A stretch of 10,813 bases of DNA, from positions 1-10,813 of the forward strand of contig CALKAK010000072.1 of the NCBI GenBank assembly GCA_937983015.1, in the 5' to 3' direction. Positions 1 through 4,453 of the stretch are shown here, piece after piece. A program made the translations under genes and the position numbers. The DNA is from an uncultured Bacillaceae bacterium. Its GTDB lineage: Bacteria; Bacillota; Bacilli; Bacillales; Caldibacillaceae. How positions within the stretch are numbered: the first letter of the stretch is position 1; each line of letters opens with the position of its first letter. The notes beneath the pieces were generated by a model. The model ran no database searches. It saw only the letters and a program-made list of their open reading frames with translations, and had not been told where the DNA came from.

Positions 1-234
1 GCCACAGTCACGCAAGGGGACGAGTTGGTTGCAGATGCCGATGAGGTAATTTTTGAAATTTGGAAGGATGGGAATAAAGAAGAGAGCGAGATGATCGGTT
101 ACGATCATCATGAAAATGGTACGTATTCGATCGTTACCACCTTTACTGATGAAGGGGTATTCCACGTACAGGTCCATGTAACCGCAAGAAGAATGCATGT
201 CATGCCGACGAAACAAATAACGATTGGTGATTAA
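1..234 (+). CDS. YtkA/FixH-like domain protein, 3' end only
   Basis: The reading frame is open from the first base of the window to a TAA at 232-234, so the gene starts upstream and only its last 77 residues are visible. The fragment looks like the C-terminal part of a YtkA-like (FixH-like) beta-sandwich domain. A segment with the pattern E-V-x-F-E-I-W-K leads into a G-x-Y motif and a 'DEGVFHVQVHVTARRMHVMP' ending. That His/Met-rich close (HV-TA-R-MH-MP) is typical of this family, whose members are usually small lipoproteins or secreted proteins outside the Bacillus membrane, sometimes linked to copper or cytochrome oxidase assembly. The N-terminal signal or lipobox is not in the window, so localisation is inferred from the family. 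A TTG at 25 could be read as a start, but homology-like sequence continues upstream of it. Metal binding by the His and Met residues is possible but not shown. Confidence 0.7.
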   Translation, partial: ATVTQGDELVADADEVIFEIWKDGNKEESEMIGYDHHENGTYSIVTTFTDEGVFHVQVHVTARRMHVMPTKQITIGD

Positions 235-370
235 GTTCCGGATTAATAGGAAGATTAATTGGAAGATAAGGTAAAATTTCATAAACATGACTTCTTACCA
301 TGCTTGCTAACTTTTAAAGATAGAAAAATATCTTTCCCAACTTAGCCGGATAAATTTCAGGAGTATTAAG

Positions 371-409
371 AAAAGCGTAGTGCTTAAGATAAGGCACCAC
401 GCTTTTTTT
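371..409. terminator. Rho-independent terminator between convergent genes
   Basis: A 13-bp stem is formed by 371-383 (AAAAGCGTAGTGC) and 394-406 (GCACCACGCTTTT), with one G-T wobble and a 10-nt loop. A T7 tract closes the + strand side (403-409). On the - strand the hairpin lies about 20 nt past the yidC stop and is followed by a weaker T-rich tail. It probably serves both converging units. Confidence 0.75.
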
Positions 410-426
410 ACTTTATAAGAAGGATG

Positions 427-1296
427 TTATTTTTTCTTTTTCTTCTTCTTTTTCCGCGGTTTATTTCCTTGCCGTGCTGGTTGGGTTTTTGTTGCGGAAT
501 TTGCCGCCCCTCCGGCTCCTACTGCGGCTGCTTTCGGTTTAGGTCCATAAAGTTTCCGTGTTAAATAGGTTTGTGCGATCAAGAAAAATCCACTGACTGT
601 CCAATAAAGGGAGAGGGCAGACATGGTCGAAAACGATGCGATCAAAATCATTACAGGCGACATGATGCCCATCATTTTCATTTGTTGTTCTTGCTCGGGT
701 GTTGTGGCTACAGACATTGTCATTGCCATTGAGACCTTAAATTGTAAATAATAGGAGATTGCTGCGAGAATCGCTAATATCCAGTCCGGTTTCCCCAGGT
801 TAAACCAGAGGAAAGAACTGTTAGCCATCTCAGGTGTCGAATAAATGGAGTAGTAGAGTCCCATCCAGATCGGCATTTGTAATAAAAGAGGCAGACAGCC
901 CATGGCAAAGGGGTTGAAATCATATTTTTGATAGAGTTGGATCATCTCTTGTTGGATTTTTTGCTGTTCCTCTTTGGTTTTTGCCTGTTTTAGTCGCGCT
1001 TGTATATCATCCAGTTCGGGTTTCATGATCTCCATTTTTTCACGCATGACTTGTTGTTTCTTGGCAGCGTTCAAAGAAAATGGAAGCAATAGTCCCCGAA
1101 CGAGTAACGTCAGAATGATGATGGAGACGCCGTAATTCCCGTTAAAAAAATTTGCGATCCCGACCAATAATGCCCGTAACGGAACGACGAGATAGTCGTG
1201 GAAAAAACGACCCTCTTCCGCAAAACTGGAACATCCGGATAAGAAAATCACTGCAATTGCTAGTAATGAGATTAGTAAGATACGTTTCTTTTTCAC
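427..1296 (-). CDS. yidC2: YidC/Oxa1/Alb3 membrane protein insertase, second paralogue type (YidC2/YqjG-like)
   Basis: A 289-residue membrane insertase precursor. It begins with a lipoprotein signal peptide: a KKKR start, a hydrophobic core and an LSGC lipobox with Cys22 as the predicted lipidated residue. The YidC core follows with about five membrane segments. Arg67 in the first core segment (TLLVRGLLLP) is the conserved groove arginine used to admit substrates. A charged cytoplasmic hairpin lies at roughly 77-122, and the conserved 'NPFAMGCLPLLLQMPIW' block begins near residue 127. The tail is very basic and ends in eight lysines, as in insertases whose tail contacts the ribosome. The start is GTG at 1296, with AAGGAGG 7 nt upstream. 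It overlaps the upstream small ORF by 4 nt (GTGA). The main Bacillus copy (spoIIIJ) sits with rnpA and jag; this copy does not, and its leader ORF resembles mifM, so I assign it as the inducible second paralogue. Family assignment is firm; paralogue assignment is inference. Confidence 0.9.
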   Translation of the reverse strand: MKKKRILLISLLAIAVIFLSGCSSFAEEGRFFHDYLVVPLRALLVGIANFFNGNYGVSIIILTLLVRGLLLPFSLNAAKKQQVMREKMEIMKPELDDIQARLKQAKTKEEQQKIQQEMIQLYQKYDFNPFAMGCLPLLLQMPIWMGLYYSIYSTPEMANSSFLWFNLGKPDWILAILAAISYYLQFKVSMAMTMSVATTPEQEQQMKMMGIMSPVMILIASFSTMSALSLYWTVSGFFLIAQTYLTRKLYGPKPKAAAVGAGGAANSATKTQPARQGNKPRKKKKKKKK

Positions 1297-1616
1297 CTGT
1301 ATTCCTCCTTAAGATTTTTCATTTCGTGCTGGAAATACCGGAGGAAATGTGGGTCATCCGGATCTTCCCCAGAGCTTTCTTTACGACGAATCGTCTTCGG
1401 CAACCAGACGATCAAAGGTGAAAAAAACTGATTTTGATTTTCTACTGGTACTAATAAAGGTTGATAGAGCGGCTGTTCCAGTCGGTCAAATTCCGTTTTC
1501 AGACAGATCCATTTAAACCATTGGTAAGAAAAGGAAAAACAAATGGACATAAAAAAACAGGCAAAAAACGACCAGTACATGAAGTCTTGCCAGTTTTCGA
1601 ACAATAAATCTAACAT
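1293..1616 (-). CDS. MifM-like regulatory leader peptide (putative translation-arrest sensor of insertase activity)
   Basis: A 107-residue ORF with an AAGGAG site (1630-1625) 8 nt before its ATG. Residues 12-32 form one aromatic-rich membrane segment and the rest is soluble. The C-terminal part carries L68-I69-V70-W71-L72-P73-K74, then R77-R78-K79, then an acidic Pro-containing run E84-D85-P86-D87-D88-P89. This layout of hydrophobic/Trp, basic and acidic stretches parallels the B. subtilis MifM arrest region, where, as I recall it, an I-x-x-W-I-x-K stretch is followed by Met and a D-E-E-D-A run. Codons 91-93, just after the acidic run, form the strand that pairs with the yidC Shine-Dalgarno. 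The last codons (K103-E104-E105) themselves encode that SD, and the TGA stop overlaps the yidC GTG start. MifM stalls when insertion by the main insertase fails and so induces the second YidC; I infer the same role here. Overall identity to MifM is low, so this may be a distant homologue or an analogue. The alternative is an unrelated small membrane protein. Confidence 0.72.
   Translation of the reverse strand: MLDLLFENWQDFMYWSFFACFFMSICFSFSYQWFKWICLKTEFDRLEQPLYQPLLVPVENQNQFFSPLIVWLPKTIRRKESSGEDPDDPHFLRYFQHEMKNLKEEYR
1294..1351 (-). promoter_or_regulatory. SD-sequestering mRNA hairpin in front of yidC2
   Basis: On the - strand transcript, UUCCUCC (1346-1340) is perfectly complementary to GGAGGAA (1308-1302), which contains the yidC2 ribosome binding site. 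The 31-nt interior can form a nested hairpin, AUUUC (1336-1332) with GAAAU (1325-1321), around a 6-nt loop. CAC (1351-1349) may also pair with the GUG start codon across an internal loop. The anti-SD strand is codons 91-93 of the leader ORF, immediately after its acidic run. A ribosome paused there would melt the stem. Pairing is seen directly; the regulatory role is inferred by analogy with mifM-yidC2. Confidence 0.7.
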
Positions 1617-1663
1617 GTTCAGGACTCCTTTTTATGTACCCGCACCACTTCAAATTGTTTTTC

Positions 1664-1692
1664 ATTTTAAATATTTTCTTGAATGATGTCAA
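1664..1692 (-). promoter_or_regulatory. SigA-type promoter of the leader ORF-yidC2 unit
   Basis: TTGACA (1692-1687) is followed after exactly 17 bp by TAAAAT (1669-1664), which is five of six matches to the -10 consensus. It would start transcription near 1657, giving a leader of about 40 nt before the ORF at 1616. Such a strong promoter suggests that control of yidC2 is mainly translational. Confidence 0.8.
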
Positions 1693-1740
1693 GAATGGAC
1701 TTGTAAAAAAAGTTCTTCTAAATCTTTCTTTTCTAGCATA

Positions 1741-1767
1741 CCTATTTATTAACTAGAAGTAAATAGG
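1741..1767. repeat. Perfect 8-bp inverted repeat upstream of spoIIP-like gene
   Basis: CCTATTTA (1741-1748) and TAAATAGG (1760-1767) are exact reverse complements separated by 11 bp. The right arm covers the first bases of the ribosome binding site AGGTGAGG (1765-1772). It could act as an operator or, if transcription starts upstream, as an mRNA hairpin limiting translation. No regulator is identifiable. Confidence 0.5.
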
Positions 1768-1775
1768 TGAGGAAC

Positions 1776-2876
1776 ATGCGAATCGTAATCAAGCAAATAT
1801 TCTTTTTAATATCGTTGATCTCCATCATCACAACGATGATCACCAGTCAGTCCAATCTATTCTTCCTCTCATTTATTGACAAAGACAGTGATAAATCTTC
1901 AAAGTTATTTTTTCGGATGTTGAGCGCGGAAAATCACTACTTTCGTCAAAATATCACCTGGGAAGAAGAATCGCTTCTTTTAATGGCATTAAAAGCCGTA
2001 ACCAATATTAATATTAAAGATGTACGCAGTTTCATCTTTGACGAAATCCCCGGGCTTTACATCCATTCGTCGGAAATCATCATCGCCGGTGAAGGTACAG
2101 ATTTCACGAATCTCCCGATGGAATCGGCGCCACCCCTTGAAGAATTATTGAAAGACCAGGAGATTAATGAAGAAAGTTTGGAACATCTTAAGCCAAATGA
2201 TCCCCCGAAACAAGTCCCGGCTCCAGACAAATATACGGTTTTTATATACCATACTCATAATCGGGAATCGTTTTATCCCCATATTAGAGGAGAAAAAGGG
2301 GAGACATCACCCTTTCATAAAGATATCAATATTACTTTGGTAGGTCAACGTTTCGCGGAAAAATTAAAAGAAAAAGGGATCGGGGCGATCGTCGATACGA
2401 CTGATATCGGTGCGATACTCGGAGAAAGGAATCTCCACTATAGACATTCCTATAGCGTATCCCGTGAAGTCGTTCAAGAAGCGATGGCCACGAACCAGGA
2501 TTTGCGGTATTTTATTGATTTTCACCGGGATGCTGCCCGGAGACAGACAACAACTACAACGATTAATGGGGAAACTTACGCGAAGATCTTTTTCGTCCTG
2601 GGAGAAAGTCATCCCCATTACTCACGAAATGAACAATTCGCTATGGATTTTAATCAACGAATTAAAGAAAAATATCCGAATTTAACGAGGGGAATCGTGA
2701 GAAAATCGAAGCAGGATGGAAATGGGGTGTACAATCAAGATCTCTCGCCAAATTCAATTTTAATCGAGATCGGTGGTCCGGAAAATACCCTTGATGAATT
2801 GTACCGTACGGCTGATCTTTTGGCGGAAATTTTCGCGGAATATTATTGGGAGGATGCGGTAGAGGTTAGTAAATAG
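1776..2876 (+). CDS. spoIIP: Stage II sporulation protein P (SpoIIP) family peptidoglycan hydrolase
   Basis: A 366-residue membrane-anchored hydrolase. Residues about 5-34 form an N-terminal membrane anchor, 35-150 a variable linker with a Pro-rich end, and 153-355 the SpoIIP catalytic domain. Visible motifs include V-F-I-Y-H159-T-H161-N-R-E164-S-F, Y-F-I-D-F-H250-R-D-A and I-L-I-E331-I-G-G. These His and Glu residues are the likely zinc ligands and catalytic acid of an amidase-type fold. In B. subtilis SpoIIP works with SpoIID and SpoIIM in the mother cell to thin septal peptidoglycan and drive engulfment. The B. subtilis gene lies after gpr and encodes about 400 residues. Here gpr is absent and the protein is somewhat shorter, so this may be a paralogue. 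I chose ATG 1776 over GTG 1767 because AGGTGA lies 5 nt upstream of the ATG, whereas the GTG overlaps that site. A convergent terminator follows the gene directly. Confidence 0.88.
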   Translation: MRIVIKQIFFLISLISIITTMITSQSNLFFLSFIDKDSDKSSKLFFRMLSAENHYFRQNITWEEESLLLMALKAVTNINIKDVRSFIFDEIPGLYIHSSEIIIAGEGTDFTNLPMESAPPLEELLKDQEINEESLEHLKPNDPPKQVPAPDKYTVFIYHTHNRESFYPHIRGEKGETSPFHKDINITLVGQRFAEKLKEKGIGAIVDTTDIGAILGERNLHYRHSYSVSREVVQEAMATNQDLRYFIDFHRDAARRQTTTTTINGETYAKIFFVLGESHPHYSRNEQFAMDFNQRIKEKYPNLTRGIVRKSKQDGNGVYNQDLSPNSILIEIGGPENTLDELYRTADLLAEIFAEYYWEDAVEVSK

Positions 2877-2885
2877 AACGGAATT

Positions 2886-2927
2886 GAAATAGGCTAAGCG
2901 AGCTTATACCTCGCTTAGCCTAATTTC
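2886..2927. terminator. Bidirectional terminator between spoIIP-like gene and plsY
   Basis: A perfect 12-bp stem (AGGCTAAGCGAG at 2891-2902 with its complement at 2910-2921, 7-nt loop) is extended by GAAAT/ATTTC past one bulged base. A T-rich tail follows on both strands. The plsY stop codon (2922-2920) is inside the stem, so the gene and its terminator overlap. Confidence 0.85.
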
Positions 2928-3534
2928 TTTTCTTGAAGATCGTCACTTTCGGTTCTTCTTTATTAATAATTCGTTTAATATTGGCGCGATGGCGATAGAT
3001 GATGAAAACGACAAATATACCGACAAGGATGATCAGGACATGGTCTCGGATGATAAGCGAATAGATAAATGCTGCGATGGATGCTACCATTGAAGATAGT
3101 GAAACATATTGTGAAATGAGTAATGTTAGTGCGAAAACTACGATCAGCAACAAGAAAAGCACGGGTTCATAATACAATACAGCCCCTGCAGAAGTCGCTA
3201 CCGCTTTCCCACCTCTAAATCCTGCGAATAGAGGATACATATGCCCAATTGCGGCAAATAATCCTACAAGGAGCGGATGAACAGAAATACTGAGCGGACC
3301 GATTAACGTCGTATAAAGTACGGGTAAACTAGCAGCAAGTGTTCCTTTTAAAATATCCATAATGATTACAGTAATTCCGGCTTTCGCTCCGAGTACGCGA
3401 AAGGCATTAGTTCCCCCCAGGTTGCCACTGCCATGTTCACGTATATCTGTATTGTAAAAAACTTTACCGACCATCAACGCGGAAGGAATCGAACCGAGAA
3501 TATAGGCTAAGATAAAAATAATTAGAATTTCCAT
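2920..3534 (-). CDS. plsY: Glycerol-3-phosphate acyltransferase (acyl-phosphate dependent) PlsY
   Basis: A 204-residue integral membrane enzyme that transfers an acyl chain from acyl-phosphate to sn-glycerol 3-phosphate. This makes lysophosphatidic acid, the first step of membrane phospholipid synthesis. All three family motifs are visible: Y11-x-L-G-S-I-P-S with the active-region Ser, the H34-G-S-G-N-L-G-G-T-N phosphate-binding loop (35-43), and G97-H-M-Y-P followed by G-F-R-G-G-K-A-V-A-T-S at 105-115. The hydrophobic pattern fits the usual seven-segment protein, and the C-terminal Y-R-H-R-A-N-I-K-R block closely matches B. subtilis PlsY. The loop reads G-G-T-N where G-A-T-N is usual, a mild change. 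The start is ATG 3534 with AAGGGG 8 nt upstream. It is divergent from the CoA-binding protein gene, as in B. subtilis. Confidence 0.96.
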   Translation of the reverse strand: MEILIIFILAYILGSIPSALMVGKVFYNTDIREHGSGNLGGTNAFRVLGAKAGITVIIMDILKGTLAASLPVLYTTLIGPLSISVHPLLVGLFAAIGHMYPLFAGFRGGKAVATSAGAVLYYEPVLFLLLIVVFALTLLISQYVSLSSMVASIAAFIYSLIIRDHVLIILVGIFVVFIIYRHRANIKRIINKEEPKVTIFKKRN

Positions 3535-3629
3535 GCTTCTAACCCCTTGAAAACAAGATCAACATTTCATTCAAAAATGAAGGCGTATCCTGACTTGTAG
3601 TCTAGTCGGTTGATTTCGATTCGTTTCGT

Positions 3630-3672
3630 TTGAAATCACTAAGATTATACACTAAAGTCGTTAATAATAAAA
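3630..3672. promoter_or_regulatory. Weak divergent promoter candidates for plsY and yneT
   Basis: On the + strand, TTGAAA (3630-3635), a 17-bp spacer and TAAAGT (3653-3658) could serve the CoA-binding protein gene. On the - strand a perfect TATAAT (3649-3644) has only a poor -35 (TTTTAT, 3672-3667) and could serve plsY. A 7-bp inverted repeat, TGATTTC (3611-3617) with GAAATCA (3632-3638), overlaps the region. These assignments are tentative. Confidence 0.35.
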
Positions 3673-3775
3673 TATTAAAAAAGAGCTTTGAAAGCAAATG
3701 ATTCATCGTATATTTTTGCATACAGGCAGGAAAAAATGTACCGATTGCGAATATATAGTAACGGGAGGCGATCTT

Positions 3776-4195
3776 ATGGAAAATCCAACTTTACAGGAAA
3801 TGGGCGAAATTTTAAGACGGGCAAAACGAATCGCTGTTGTTGGTTTAAGTGATAAACCCGAACGAACATCTTATCAAGTAACGAAAGCCATGCAAGATGC
3901 AGGCTACGAGATCATCCCCGTCAATCCAAATGTCGACGAGGTTCTCGGCGTAAAAGCCGTAGCATCATTAAAGGATATTAAGGAGCATGTCGATATCGTC
4001 AATGTTTTTCGCAGAAGTGAATTTTTACCGGAATTGGCCAAGGAGTTTGTTGAGATCGATGCGGATGTATTCTGGGCACAGCAGGGCATCGTCAATGAAG
4101 AAGCGTACAGATTCTTAAAAGAACATGGAAAAACGGTGATCATGGACCGTTGTATTAAGGTCATACATGCACTAACGATCGGTAAAAACCAATAA
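3776..4195 (+). CDS. yneT: CoA-binding domain protein (YneT-like)
   Basis: A 139-residue single-domain protein of the CoA_binding_2 family, with a Rossmann-like fold related to the CoA-binding part of succinyl-CoA synthetase. The glycine-containing nucleotide loop V21-V-G-L-S-D-K-P-E-R-T-S-Y, the I-I-P-V-N-P-N strand-turn at 46-52 and a late M-D-R-C-I-K motif are all family hallmarks. No catalytic domain is attached. The cellular role is unknown beyond probable CoA or acyl-CoA binding in the cytoplasm. The frame is open further upstream to an ATG at 3698, but a good GGGAGG site sits 7 nt before ATG 3776, and the resulting length agrees with B. subtilis YneT (about 135 residues). Its place between plsY and parE is conserved with B. 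subtilis, although its own terminator separates it from parE. Confidence 0.9.
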   Translation: MENPTLQEMGEILRRAKRIAVVGLSDKPERTSYQVTKAMQDAGYEIIPVNPNVDEVLGVKAVASLKDIKEHVDIVNVFRRSEFLPELAKEFVEIDADVFWAQQGIVNEEAYRFLKEHGKTVIMDRCIKVIHALTIGKNQ

Positions 4196-4209
4196 ATGGT
4201 TCCGTCTGG

Positions 4210-4249
4210 AAAAGGAAGGATGAGATCGGGATTTCTCCTTCCTTTTTTA
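4210..4249 (+). terminator. Rho-independent terminator after yneT
   Basis: AAAAGGAAGGA (4210-4220) pairs exactly with TCCTTCCTTTT (4236-4246) across a 15-nt loop and runs into a T6 tract. It lies 15 nt past the yneT stop and insulates parEC. Confidence 0.85.
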
Positions 4250-4269
4250 TTTCTTTTTTCGAAAACGAA

Positions 4270-4297
4270 CTGGCAAAAAATACGACTTTGGTATAAT
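4270..4297 (+). promoter_or_regulatory. Possible upstream promoter with extended -10
   Basis: A TGGTATAAT extended -10 (TATAAT at 4292-4297) has a partial -35, CTGGCA (4270-4275), 16 bp upstream. It could give a second, LexA-independent start for parEC with a long leader. Only the -10 is convincing. Confidence 0.4.
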
Positions 4298-4321
4298 AAT
4301 TATATTGTTATCTGCGGGAAA

Positions 4322-4351
4322 TTGACTCGATACGAACAATCGTTCTATAAT
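4322..4351 (+). promoter_or_regulatory. SigA-type promoter of parEC
   Basis: TTGACT (4322-4327) and a perfect TATAAT (4346-4351) are separated by 18 bp, about 100 nt upstream of parE. The LexA-like box occupies the spacer, so the promoter appears repressible. Confidence 0.75.
4333..4346 (+). promoter_or_regulatory. LexA/DinR (SOS) box in the parEC promoter
   Basis: The 14-mer CGAACAATCGTTCT contains the invariant GAAC-N4-GTTC core of the Bacillus SOS box and differs from the full consensus only at minor positions. It lies between -35 and -10 and abuts the -10, a classic repressor position. I recall parEC being listed among LexA targets in B. subtilis, which fits. Confidence 0.7.
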
Positions 4352-4365
4352 TGTAAATAAAGCTT

Positions 4366-4409
4366 TGTTACATATAGTTATTCACGCTTTTTTGGAACAT
4401 GTTACATAT
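4366..4409 (+). repeat. Direct repeat of a 10-mer in the parE leader
   Basis: TGTTACATAT occurs at 4366-4375 and again at 4400-4409, 34 bp apart (about three helical turns), between the parEC promoter and the parE start. The second copy is part of the short palindrome ATGTTACAT. It may be a binding site pair; no regulator is identified. Confidence 0.4.
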
Positions 4410-4453
4410 TTAGTGAAAATTTTTTAGTTTAATTTGTTGGAAGGGGAATGGTT

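Noticed and set aside
239..270. Short GGAAGATTAATT-like tandem repeat after the YtkA-like gene
   Set aside because: Only about ten imperfect bases in AT-rich intergenic DNA.
1716..1744. SigE-like promoter before the spoIIP-like gene (CATACCTAT at 1737-1744)
   Set aside because: The -10 is fair, but the expected -35 region (TTCTAAA) matches poorly, so it is not annotated although SigE control would be expected.
1767..1775. GTG 1767 as the spoIIP start
   Set aside because: It overlaps the ribosome binding site AGGTGAGG, which is correctly spaced for ATG 1776.
3698..3775. 26-codon N-terminal extension of the CoA-binding protein
   Set aside because: No good SD before ATG 3698. A strong SD precedes ATG 3776, and the shorter length matches the family.
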